DNA from: an uncultured Methylocystaceae bacterium
GTDB lineage: Bacteria; Pseudomonadota; Alphaproteobacteria; Rhizobiales; Beijerinckiaceae
Length of the DNA stretch: 8,631 nt
Reading direction: 5' to 3'
Assembly (NCBI GenBank): GCA_945956975.1
Contig: CAMFKC010000068.1
Location: 1 to 8,631, forward strand
The translations under genes and the position numbers were made by a program. The notes beneath the pieces are model-generated. The model was given only the letters and a program-made list of their open reading frames with translations, was not told the origin of the DNA and searched no databases. Below are positions 1-6,284 of this stretch, piece after piece. How positions within the stretch are numbered: position 1 is the stretch's first letter; each line of letters opens with the position of its first letter.

Positions 1-1207
1 GGCCGTCGCCGACGACGCGGTGATACCATTCCCAGGCTTCCGGATTGATCGGCTCGCCGACCGAACCAAGCAGACGCAGCGACTTGCGCGAGGTCTTCTT
101 CACCGGCTCCTCGCCCGCGCCCATCAGCGAGCGGATCGCGGTCGGCGCGGTGTAGAAGATGTTGACCTTGTGCTTGTCGACCACCTCCCAGAAGCGGGAG
201 ATCGACGGATAGTTCGGGATGCCCTCGAACATCAGGGTCGTCGCGCCGTTGGCGAGCGGGCCATAGACGATGTAGCTGTGGCCGGTCACCCAGCCCACGT
301 CCGCCGTGCACCAGTAGATGTCGCCCTCGTGATAGTCGAAGACGTATTGATGCGTCATCGAGGCGTAAACGAGATAGCCGCCGGTCGTGTGCACCACGCC
401 CTTCGGCGCGCCGGTGGAGCCCGACGTGTAGAGCATGAACAGCGGGTCTTCCGCGTTCATCTCGACAGGCGGGCAATCGGCCGACACCTTGGCGATCTCG
501 TCGCCGTACCAGACGTCGCGGCCTTCCACCCAATCGACCTTGCCGCCGGTGCGCTTGACGACGACCATCGTCTCCACGCATCCCGCGCGCTTGATCGCCT
601 CGTCGGCGTTGACCTTCAGCGGCACCTTGCGGCCGCCGCGCAGGCCTTCATCCGCCGTGATGACCAGCTTGGACTTGCAGCCCTCGATGCGGGCGGCGAG
701 CGAGTCCGGCGAGAAGCCGCCGAACACGATCGAATGCACCGCGCCGATGCGCGCGCAGGCGAGCATGGCGTAGGCGGCTTCGGGGATCATCGGCAGGTAG
801 ATGGTGACCGTGTCGCCCTTGCCCACGCCATGCGCCTTGAAGACGTTGGCGAGCTTCGAGACGCGCTCGTGCAGCTGCTTGTAGGTGATGTGTTCGGATT
901 CGTCGGGGTTGTCGCCTTCCCAGATGATCGCGACCTGGTCGCCGCGCTTGGCGAGGTGGCGGTCGATGCAGTTCATCGACACGTTGGTCGTGCCGTCCTC
1001 GAACCACTTGATCGAGACGTTCGCGGGATCGTAGCTCGTGTTCTTCACCTTGGTGAAGGGCTTGATCCAGTCGATGCGCTTGCCGTGCTCGGCCCAGAAG
1101 CCCTCGGGGTCCTTCACGGAGCGGGCGTACATTTCCTCGTACTTGGCCTGGTCGACATAGGCGCGCTTCTTCCACTCGTCGCTGACGGCGTAGACCTTCT
1201 CAGACAT
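1..1207 (-). CDS. acs: Acetyl-CoA synthetase (AMP-forming), 3' end beyond window
   Basis: This enzyme activates acetate with ATP and CoA to acetyl-CoA, AMP and PPi in the cytoplasm. The minus frame is open from ATG at 1207 to the left edge, giving 402 of about 650 residues. Seen in order: the N-terminal MSEKVYAVSDEW; the adenylate-forming P-loop motif YTSGSTGAPKG at residues 260-270; the segment HTTGGYLVYASMT; DVGWVTGHSYIVYGPL; and GEPINPEAWEWY at 384-395. All match Acs in order and spacing. The C-terminal catalytic lid, with the lysine usually acetylated, lies outside the window. The start is supported by GGGAGG at 1213-1218, six to seven bases before the ATG. The P-loop has Ala where many Acs proteins have Lys (GAPKG versus GKPKG), a tolerated variation. 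A promoter-like element and a hairpin precede it. The product identity is very secure. Confidence 0.97.
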   Translation of the reverse strand, partial: MSEKVYAVSDEWKKRAYVDQAKYEEMYARSVKDPEGFWAEHGKRIDWIKPFTKVKNTSYDPANVSIKWFEDGTTNVSMNCIDRHLAKRGDQVAIIWEGDNPDESEHITYKQLHERVSKLANVFKAHGVGKGDTVTIYLPMIPEAAYAMLACARIGAVHSIVFGGFSPDSLAARIEGCKSKLVITADEGLRGGRKVPLKVNADEAIKRAGCVETMVVVKRTGGKVDWVEGRDVWYGDEIAKVSADCPPVEMNAEDPLFMLYTSGSTGAPKGVVHTTGGYLVYASMTHQYVFDYHEGDIYWCTADVGWVTGHSYIVYGPLANGATTLMFEGIPNYPSISRFWEVVDKHKVNIFYTAPTAIRSLMGAGEEPVKKTSRKSLRLLGSVGEPINPEAWEWYHRVVGDG

Positions 1208-1222
1208 TGCGTCCTCCCACGG

Positions 1223-1248
1223 GCGCACGGGATTGAGCCTCCCGGCGC
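1223..1248 (-). promoter_or_regulatory. Stem-loop in the acs mRNA leader
   Basis: Bases 1223-1226 and 1228-1232 pair with 1245-1248 and 1240-1244: nine pairs, mostly G-C, with one bulged A (T in the transcript) at 1227 and a seven-base loop at 1233-1239. In the acs transcript the stem would end about five bases before the GGGAGG ribosome binding site. It is not followed by a U-run on this strand, so it does not look like an intrinsic terminator for minus-strand transcripts. A translational or mRNA-stability role is inference. Confidence 0.4.
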
Positions 1249-1264
1249 TTTAAAAATCAGCGGG

Positions 1265-1294
1265 ATTATGCGTCAGCGGAGGGGCCGGTCACAA
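1265..1294 (-). promoter_or_regulatory. Putative sigma-70-type promoter of acs
   Basis: On the minus strand TTGTGA (1294-1289) is followed after 18 bases by CATAAT (1270-1265), close to the TTGACA / TATAAT pattern of housekeeping promoters. Transcription would start near 1258 and leave a leader of about 50 nt before the acs ATG. It lies in the 140-base gap between acs and the upstream IalB gene, so acs need not depend on read-through. This rests on motif match alone. Confidence 0.45.
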
Positions 1295-1347
1295 GGCGAG
1301 CAGGGTCGAACTTTGGGCTTGCGACCTTCGGCCTATTGCCAGCGGAA

Positions 1348-1986
1348 CTACTGGCATTCCTTGCGGATGCGCGCCAAAGCGTCGCTGATCCCGGCCAGCG
1401 AATAGGTGTCGGTCGAGGCGTGGCCCTTGGTGGAGGACGCTTTCACGACGAGCTTAGAGCCGCGCTTCAGCGCCTCGACGAACTTGCCTTCCTCGGCCGG
1501 ATTCTTGAGCCAGGCGTTGGAGCCTTTGGCGACAAGCTGGAACGCCGTGCCGCCGATGTCGGCGGAGGGCTCGGACCCGTCCTTCATGGCGAAGCCCATG
1601 ATGACCGACACTTCGTTCGTCACGTTTTCCGCCGGGCGGTTCGAGATGAACACATAGGCGTCGTCGCGCTTGAGGCTGGCGGGCGCGCGCTCCTTGGGCC
1701 GGGCGAGCGTGTAGCACGTCTTCGACTTGCCGGCGGTGGTGAACACGTCCCATTCGCCGAACCGCCCGACCGGCGTGGATTTTCCGCCCTTGCCATCGGA
1801 CTTCTTCGACTTCTCCTCGCCCTTGTCCGCCTTGCCCTTCGCGGGATGCTTGGCGTCGGCCTTCTCCTTGGCCTGTGCGCTCGAGAGCGCGCACAGGGAC
1901 ATGCCGCCCGGCGCCGATGCGGACAGTCCGAGAGCGAAGGAAAGGGCGACCAGCGCCGGAACGGCGCGCTGCGGCAATCGAATCAT
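1348..1986 (-). CDS. IalB-family exported protein (invasion-associated locus B)
   Basis: The product is 212 residues. Residues 1-39 form a signal peptide: a short basic start (MIRLPQR), a hydrophobic core and a likely signal peptidase site after SSAQA. Residues 40-69 are a charged low-complexity linker with 11 lysines in 30 residues. Residues 70-212 resemble the IalB family (PF06776): VGRFGEWDVFTTAGKSKTCY, an ARPKERAP segment, YVFISNRPAEN and a Cys near the C-terminus (RKECQ). C91 and C211 could form a disulfide. IalB proteins were first linked to erythrocyte invasion in Bartonella, but they are common in free-living Hyphomicrobiales, where the role is unknown. I chose ATG 1986 because the signal peptide begins there; the frame stays open upstream to an ATG at 2097, but that extension would put about 37 odd residues before the signal peptide. 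No clear ribosome binding site precedes 1986. Confidence 0.85.
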   Translation of the reverse strand: MIRLPQRAVPALVALSFALGLSASAPGGMSLCALSSAQAKEKADAKHPAKGKADKGEEKSKKSDGKGGKSTPVGRFGEWDVFTTAGKSKTCYTLARPKERAPASLKRDDAYVFISNRPAENVTNEVSVIMGFAMKDGSEPSADIGGTAFQLVAKGSNAWLKNPAEEGKFVEALKRGSKLVVKASSTKGHASTDTYSLAGISDALARIRKECQ

Positions 1987-2155
1987 GTGCCGATAATATC
2001 CATTTTGTTGCGGAACGGCGACGCGGCGGGGGACGCCTATGGAAGAGGCCGATCGCGGCGAAATTCCGGCCATGCGCCTGACCGGGCTGTGGCGCATCGC
2101 ACTTTCGCCGGGCGGCGCCAGCGGTTAAGGTCGCCGCCATTCCACGGAGCAGACC

Positions 2156-2755
2156 ATGGCCTTGAATTTTTCCCGTCTCCGCGCCGCCTTCGCCGCCCTC
2201 GCGCTCGGCCTCTCGGTCGCCGGCTGCGGCTACAACACCATTCCGACGGCCGAGGAAAACGCCAAGGCCAAGTGGGCGGATGTCCAGAACCAGTACCAGC
2301 GCCGCGCGGACCTGATCCCCAACCTCGTCGCCACCGTGCAGGGCTATGCCAAGCAGGAGAAGGACGTGCTGACCTCGGTCATCGAGGCGCGCTCCAAGGC
2401 GACATCGGTCAAGATCGACGCCTCGCAACTCACCGATCCCGAGAAGGTCAAGCAGTTTCAGGACGCTCAGAACCAGCTTTCCGGCGCGCTCGGCCGGCTG
2501 ATCGCGGTGTCGGAGGCCTATCCCGACCTCAAGTCCAACCAGAACTTCCTCGCCCTGCAATCGCAGCTCGAGGGCACCGAGAACCGGATCGCCGTAGCGC
2601 GGCGCGACTATGTGTCGGCCGTGCGCGACTACAACCTGACGCTCTCGACCTTCCCCTCGATCATCTGGGCCAAGACGATCTTCTCCGGCAACAAGCCGAT
2701 GGCGACTTTCACGGCGGCCGAAGGCGCCGACAAGCCGCCGCAGGTGAAGTTCTAG
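2156..2755 (+). CDS. lemA: LemA family lipoprotein
   Basis: The product is 199 residues. It starts with a lipoprotein signal peptide with lipobox VAGC; Cys24 would be the lipidated residue and Gly25 follows, so membrane anchoring is expected. The rest is the LemA helical domain: WADVQNQYQRRADLIPNLVATVQGYA at residues 40-65, an EARS segment near 77-80, then SEAYPDLKSNQNFLALQSQL at 119-138, and ENRIAVARRDYVSAVRDYN at 142-160, all family signatures. LemA proteins are membrane-anchored helical-bundle proteins whose biochemical role is unsettled. A good ribosome binding site (ACGGAG, 2144-2149) sits six bases before the ATG. It is the first gene of a three-gene unit: its stop is one base before the next gene's ATG. 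LemA next to TPM-domain genes is a recurrent arrangement, which supports both calls. Confidence 0.95.
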   Translation: MALNFSRLRAAFAALALGLSVAGCGYNTIPTAEENAKAKWADVQNQYQRRADLIPNLVATVQGYAKQEKDVLTSVIEARSKATSVKIDASQLTDPEKVKQFQDAQNQLSGALGRLIAVSEAYPDLKSNQNFLALQSQLEGTENRIAVARRDYVSAVRDYNLTLSTFPSIIWAKTIFSGNKPMATFTAAEGADKPPQVKF

Positions 2756-2756
2756 C

Positions 2757-3641
2757 ATGGAACGCGAGCCTTCCGGCTCGCATCAGGCCAAAGCCAGAAT
2801 GACCGCCGCGTCGGCGCCCATACGACCCTATCAAGCGATTGCGAGCCTGAAGGCTCGCGGTCCAGCCGCTCTCGCAACGGCGCTGATCGTCGCCCTCTTC
2901 GCCACGATGGCCTTCGCGGCTCTCTCCTTCCCGCCCCTCACCGGCCGCATCGTCGACCAGGCGAACATCATCCCGGCCGCCACGCGGTCGCAGATCGAGA
3001 CCAAGCTCGCCAGCCTCGAGGACAAGTCGGGCATCCAGCTCGTGGTCGCGACAGTGCCCTCGCTGCAAGACAGCGACATCGAGACCTTCGCCAACGAGCT
3101 CGCCCGCGCCTGGAAGCTGGGCGAGGCGAAAAAGAACAACGGCCTGCTGCTGCTCGTCGCGCCGAAGGAGCGCAAGGTGCGCATCGAGGTCGGCTACGGC
3201 CTCGAGGGCACGATGACCGACGCGCTGTCGAGCGTCATCATCCAGAGCGCCATCATCCCGAAATTCCGCGCCAACGACTACGCGGGCGGGATCGCGGCGG
3301 GCGTCGACGCGATCATCGACGCGCTGACCGTCGATTCCGCGGAATGGCAGAAGAAGGCGAAGGTCCGCGTCGACCAGCAGCCCGATTTCATCGACCAGAT
3401 CCTGCCCTTCGTCATCTTCCTGCTCTTCGTCTTCATCCTGATCTCGATGATCCGAAACGCCCGCGGCAACAGCGGCCGATGGGTGCGGCGCGGCAACCAG
3501 ACGATCTTCATCCCCTCGGGGCCCAGCAACTGGAGCAGCGGCGGCAGCTGGGGCAGCGGCTCGTCCAGCGGCGGCGATTTCGGCGGGTTCTCGGGCGGCG
3601 GCGGATCGTTCGGCGGCGGCGGCGCGTCGGGGAGTTGGTGA
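2757..3641 (+). CDS. TPM-domain protein with glycine-rich tail (YgcG type)
   Basis: The product is 294 residues. Residues 37-57 are a hydrophobic signal segment with a possible cleavage site after AFA (54). The TPM domain spans about 60-195: LTGRIVDQANII at 61-72, a SGIQLVVATV strand at 91-100, NNGLLLLVAPKERKVRIEVGYGLEG at 127-151, and the FRANDYAGGI motif at 170-179. A transmembrane helix follows at about 215-232, then a tail very rich in Gly and Ser that ends in GGGGASGSW, typical of this family. The bulk of the protein is expected outside the cytoplasm. TPM domains occur in the Psb32 photosystem II repair protein and in bacterial proteins of unknown function. The start at 2757 has AGGTGA at 2742-2747, nine bases upstream inside lemA. 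The only other in-frame ATGs are at 2799 (weak site) and 2907 (would delete the signal). Residues 1-36 are unusual because two REP-like palindromes encode part of them. Confidence 0.9.
   Translation: MEREPSGSHQAKARMTAASAPIRPYQAIASLKARGPAALATALIVALFATMAFAALSFPPLTGRIVDQANIIPAATRSQIETKLASLEDKSGIQLVVATVPSLQDSDIETFANELARAWKLGEAKKNNGLLLLVAPKERKVRIEVGYGLEGTMTDALSSVIIQSAIIPKFRANDYAGGIAAGVDAIIDALTVDSAEWQKKAKVRVDQQPDFIDQILPFVIFLLFVFILISMIRNARGNSGRWVRRGNQTIFIPSGPSNWSSGGSWGSGSSSGGDFGGFSGGGGSFGGGGASGSW
2759..2784 (+). repeat. REP-like palindrome, copy 1
   Basis: A perfect 7-base stem (GCGAGCC at 2764-2770 and GGCTCGC at 2775-2781) closes a TTCC loop. The unit with its flanks is a near copy, in opposite orientation, of the second palindrome at 2837-2863: two substitutions and one single-base gap over about 26 bases. 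It begins within the start codon of the TPM gene and encodes roughly residues 2-10 (EREPSGSHQ). Confidence 0.75.
2837..2863 (-). repeat. REP-like palindrome, copy 2 (inverted relative to copy 1)
   Basis: Stem GCGAGCC (2841-2847) and GGCTCGC (2852-2858) closes a TGAA loop. Read on the minus strand it matches copy 1 including flanks (GGACC versus GGAAC on one side, CAATC versus CATC on the other). The two copies are 52 bases apart in inverted orientation, the arrangement of a BIME (paired REP elements). In the TPM gene it encodes roughly residues 28-36 (IASLKARGP), just ahead of the hydrophobic signal segment. Confidence 0.75.
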
Positions 3642-4264
3642 TGATCACGGACGGCGCCCCCATCACCGAGCAAGACCGCGCACGCATCGCCGCCGCGATC
3701 CATGCCGCCGAACAGAGGACGGCGGGCGACATCGTCTGCGTCCTCATGCGCTCGTCGTCGTCCTATTCCTACGCGCCTCTCCTGTGGGCGTCTTTCGTCG
3801 CGCTGCTTTCGCCCTGGGCTCTGGTCGCGGCGACCCAGCTCAGCGTGACCCGCATCCTCGCGCTGCAGGTCGCGATCTTCTTCGTCGTCGGGCTGGCCCT
3901 CATGTATCCGCCGCTGCGCATGGCGCTCGTGCCGCGCGCGATCAAGCGCACGCGCGCCCACCGCGCCGGCATGGAGCAGTTTTTCGCTCGCGGCGTCGCG
4001 CAGACCAAGAACCGCATGGGCGTGATGATCTTCGTCTCGCTCGCCGAACATTACGCTCATGTCGTCGCCGACGACGGCATCGCGTCGCGCGTCGATCACA
4101 TGGTGTGGCGCACGACGGTGGACGCGCTGACCACGCATATCGGGCAGGGCCGCGTCGCCGACGGGTTCATCGCCGCCATCGAGCTGTGCGGGAACGTGAT
4201 GGCCGAAATCGCGCCCGCCGACGGGACAGGCCACACGCTGCCCGACAGGATCTACGTTCTCTGA
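3641..4264 (+). CDS. TPM-domain integral membrane protein
   Basis: The product is 207 residues with no signal peptide. Residues 7-38 look like the first part of a TPM-like domain (ITEQDRARIAAAIHAAEQRTAGDIVCVL). Two transmembrane helices follow at about 46-66 and 72-90, forming a membrane hairpin, then a basic stretch (RAIKRTRAHRAG, 99-110). The second half resumes the TPM pattern with FFARGVAQTKNRMGVMIFVSLAEHYAHVVADDGI at about 114-147 and a helical C-terminus. This split layout is usual for the shorter TPM partner found beside LemA. Its ATG overlaps the TGA of the previous gene by one base, and GGGGAG at 3629-3634 is a good ribosome binding site, so the two are probably translationally coupled. 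The specific function is unknown; a joint role with LemA and the larger TPM protein is inferred from context. Confidence 0.87.
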   Translation: MITDGAPITEQDRARIAAAIHAAEQRTAGDIVCVLMRSSSSYSYAPLLWASFVALLSPWALVAATQLSVTRILALQVAIFFVVGLALMYPPLRMALVPRAIKRTRAHRAGMEQFFARGVAQTKNRMGVMIFVSLAEHYAHVVADDGIASRVDHMVWRTTVDALTTHIGQGRVADGFIAAIELCGNVMAEIAPADGTGHTLPDRIYVL

Positions 4265-4272
4265 GCGCTGGA

Positions 4273-4983
4273 CTAATTGGCTTTCGCTGCGCCGAGAATG
4301 GCGCCGGGCCTGTCGGCCGCGCCCGCCTGGACGAGCGCGACGTAATGCATGTCGGCGCCGGCCGGCGCCGCCGTCTCGAAATGCGCCGAGGCGCCGGAAT
4401 AATCGCCGAGCCGCGTCATCTTGCGCACGACATTCGTGTAGGTGAGCGTACGGCCTGCATTCTCGCCGCGTGCGACGGCGACTGTGGCGGAGGGCTCGAC
4501 TTCGAGCAGCCATACGGTCGCCGTCCTGCCCGCGCCCGCGCCGACATCGACCGTCGCCCGCCCGTTCGCCACTTTCGCGGAGACGTCGAGGCTCAGCGCG
4601 CCTTTGGCGCCACGGTCCTCCTGAAGCGTCCTGGAGATTGCGTCCTTGTCGGCGCCGACGACATGGGCGATGCCGTCGATGACGGCCTGCGGCGTATAGA
4701 CCTGCCCGTCGCCACGCGCCGTCGCATAGGCCTTCTGGCGCGCGGTGCATTGCGGCAGCGCGAGCGTGTCCTTCCACCCGATGTAATCCCAGTAATCGAC
4801 CGGCAGCGACAGCACGACGAGGGAGGGATCGCGCGCGAGGTCGCCGAGCACGCGGTCGGCCGGCGGACAGGACGAGCAGCCCTGGCTGGTGAAGAGCTCG
4901 ACGACGCCGCGCGGCCTGTCTCCCGCTGAAGCGGAGGTGGCGGCGAGGAGGGCGGCGAGGGCGGCGATGGTGGGCAAGCGCAT
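4273..4983 (-). CDS. DUF1223 exported thioredoxin-fold protein
   Basis: The product is 236 residues. Residues 1-20 are a signal peptide ending SASA, so the protein is probably periplasmic. The mature part begins with the DUF1223 signature: GVVELFTSQGCSSCPPAD at about 26-43, with a CSSC pair (C36, C39) placed as in thioredoxin-like folds. Then come PVDYWDYIGWKDTLA (61-75), a third Cys at 79, and VYTPQAVIDG (95-104), whose TP resembles the cis-Pro loop. The second half is a beta-rich domain. The family is related to thioredoxin-like proteins but has no settled reaction, so a redox role is inference. ATG 4983 was chosen because the signal peptide starts there; the same frame is open far upstream but overlaps the next gene. 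The ribosome binding site is weak. Its stop lies eight bases from the stop of the convergent TPM gene. Confidence 0.92.
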   Translation of the reverse strand: MRLPTIAALAALLAATSASAGDRPRGVVELFTSQGCSSCPPADRVLGDLARDPSLVVLSLPVDYWDYIGWKDTLALPQCTARQKAYATARGDGQVYTPQAVIDGIAHVVGADKDAISRTLQEDRGAKGALSLDVSAKVANGRATVDVGAGAGRTATVWLLEVEPSATVAVARGENAGRTLTYTNVVRKMTRLGDYSGASAHFETAAPAGADMHYVALVQAGAADRPGAILGAAKAN

Positions 4984-4991
4984 GGAATTTC

Positions 4992-5030
4992 TCGTGTCGG
5001 AGAAAGGCTTACGCTCGGCTTTCGACACGA
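4992..5030 (-). promoter_or_regulatory. Inverted repeat just upstream of the DUF1223 gene
   Basis: An 8-base perfect inverted repeat (TCGTGTCG at 4992-4999 and CGACACGA at 5023-5030) brackets 23 bases. AAAG (5003-5006) and CTTT (5019-5022) just inside could extend the stem past a three-base bulge. The downstream arm ends eight bases from the start codon, so in RNA it would cover the ribosome-binding region; as DNA it could be an operator. It lies in the 83-base gap after the transglycosylase gene. No T-run follows, so I do not call it a terminator. Confidence 0.35.
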
Positions 5031-5066
5031 ACCAGTCACAAAGCGGTGAGGCCGCCGGACCGGCCC

Positions 5067-6245
5067 TCAGCGGCCGCGCAGCGCGTTGAGGACCTTCATG
5101 CCTGGCCGGCCGCGCTGCGGCATGCCGATCTGCGCCTCGATCTGCATGATCGCGGCGCGCGTCTTGGCGCCGACCGCGCCGTCGGGCTCGCCGACATCGT
5201 AGCCGCGGGCGATCAGCAGGCGCTGCAATTCGCGCCGCTCGTTGCGCGACAGGCCGAGGTCGTCGGTGGGCCATTCGCCCTGCACGCCCGGCCTGCCCTT
5301 CAGTTTGTCGCTCAGGATCGAGATGGCGAGCGCATAGGCGTCCGAGCCATTGTAGGAATAGGCCGCGTCGTAGTTCTTGAACACGAGAAAGCCCGGCCCG
5401 CCCTTGCCGGCGGGCAGCAGCAGGCCGGCGGCGCCGGCGCCCGACAGTCCACCGCCGCCGATCTTGCGGATGCCGTGCCCCTCCCAATAGGAGACCGGAT
5501 GCTTGCCGGTGCGGCCCGAAGGGCCGGAATAGCCGGCAGGCACCTGAACCTCGTACCCCCAGGAGGCGCCGCTGATCCAGCCGGACTTGCGCAGATAGTT
5601 CGCTGTCGAATGCAGCGCGTCCGGCACGGAATTGACGAGGTCGCTGCGTCCGTCGCCGTCGCCGTCGACGCCGAGCCGCAGATAGGTGGACGGCATGAAT
5701 TGCGTGTGGCCGAAGGCGCCCGCCCATGAGCCCCAGAGGTCTTCGGCCTCGAGATCGCCGCGCTGCATGATCTTCAGCGTCGACATCAGCTCGCCGCGGA
5801 AATAGGCCTGCCGGCGATCGGCCATGCAGACCAGCGTGGAGAGCGCCTGCGGCAGGTAGAACTTCTTGGCCGCCTTGCCGAAATCCGATTCGACGCCCCA
5901 GACGGCCGCGATGGCGTAGCGATCGACCCCGTATTTCGCTTCCGCCGAGGCGAGCGCGCTCGCGTACTGCCGCATCGCGGCCTTGCCGTCGGCCACCTTC
6001 TCGTCGTCGGTCAGCGCGGCGAGATAGTCCCAGATCGGAGTCTTGAACTCCGGCTGGTTGTTCATGAGTTCGAGGACCTTGGGCTCCGGCGTCACGCCCT
6101 TGAAGGCGGCGTCGAAGGTCGCGCCCGAAATGCCTTGCTGGGCGGCCTGCGACCGCAGCCCCGCGACGCAGGAGGAAAAATCGGCGGAAGCGGGCGTGGC
6201 CGCGCCGAAGGCGGCGACAGCGATGAGGACATGCGCGGCTTTCAT
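5067..6245 (-). CDS. Lytic murein transglycosylase, MltB family
   Basis: The product is 392 residues. It cleaves the MurNAc-GlcNAc bond of peptidoglycan to give 1,6-anhydro-MurNAc ends, in the periplasm. Residues 1-21 form a signal peptide ending TPASA, with no lipobox, so this is a soluble relative of the MltB lipoprotein. The SLT_2 domain covers about 24-315: the catalytic Glu is E119 in AIAAVWGVESDFG; GSWAGAFGHTQFMPSTYLRLG (172-192) is the family core; DGDGDGRSDL (194-203) resembles the calcium-binding loop of Slt35. Residues about 328-390 are a C-terminal peptidoglycan-binding domain (LSRNERRELQRLLIARGYDVG, DGAVGAKTRAAI). Length and order fit the usual alphaproteobacterial form. The ATG at 6245 has no clear ribosome binding site. 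The CtrA-type site begins 25 bases upstream, which suggests cell-cycle control. Confidence 0.95.
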   Translation of the reverse strand: MKAAHVLIAVAAFGAATPASADFSSCVAGLRSQAAQQGISGATFDAAFKGVTPEPKVLELMNNQPEFKTPIWDYLAALTDDEKVADGKAAMRQYASALASAEAKYGVDRYAIAAVWGVESDFGKAAKKFYLPQALSTLVCMADRRQAYFRGELMSTLKIMQRGDLEAEDLWGSWAGAFGHTQFMPSTYLRLGVDGDGDGRSDLVNSVPDALHSTANYLRKSGWISGASWGYEVQVPAGYSGPSGRTGKHPVSYWEGHGIRKIGGGGLSGAGAAGLLLPAGKGGPGFLVFKNYDAAYSYNGSDAYALAISILSDKLKGRPGVQGEWPTDDLGLSRNERRELQRLLIARGYDVGEPDGAVGAKTRAAIMQIEAQIGMPQRGRPGMKVLNALRGR

Positions 6246-6269
6246 GCGCGGAAAACTAGCGCGCGGCCA

Positions 6270-6284
6270 TTAACGCGTCATTAA
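6270..6284. promoter_or_regulatory. Putative CtrA-binding site (TTAA-N7-TTAA)
   Basis: TTAA at 6270-6273 and 6281-6284 are separated by exactly seven bases, the consensus of the alphaproteobacterial cell-cycle regulator CtrA. On the plus strand each half reads CATTAACG (6268-6275 and 6279-6286), a perfect 8-base direct repeat one helical turn apart. It lies in the 88-base divergent gap between the transglycosylase and comF genes, so it could act on either. Binding is inferred from the motif. Confidence 0.6.

Noticed and set aside
398..430. Ala in place of the usual Lys in the Acs P-loop motif (GAPKG) as a sign of altered function.
   Set aside because: The second Lys and all other motif residues are intact and this position varies among adenylate-forming enzymes.
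20..1405. A long plus-strand open frame (461 codons) across the acs region and similar long frames at 1336-2802, 3784-4929 and 5046-5729.
   Set aside because: They are shadows of real genes on other frames in GC-rich DNA: the translations are Arg/Ala/His-rich without domains, while the opposite frames give clear Acs, IalB, DUF1223 and MltB products.
1987..2097. An upstream ATG at 2097 that would lengthen the IalB-family protein by 37 residues.
   Set aside because: It would place a polar, arginine-rich stretch before an ordinary signal peptide; the start at 1986 gives a normal n-region.
3525..3638. GGC-rich repetitive DNA near the 3' end of the larger TPM gene as a tandem repeat or a frameshift-prone region.
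   Set aside because: The frame is intact and a Gly/Ser-rich tail ending in GGGGASGSW-like sequence is normal for the family.
5036..5041. TTGTGA on the minus strand upstream of the DUF1223 gene as a third copy of the acs/grxC-like -35 element.
   Set aside because: No acceptable -10 hexamer lies 16 to 19 bases downstream.
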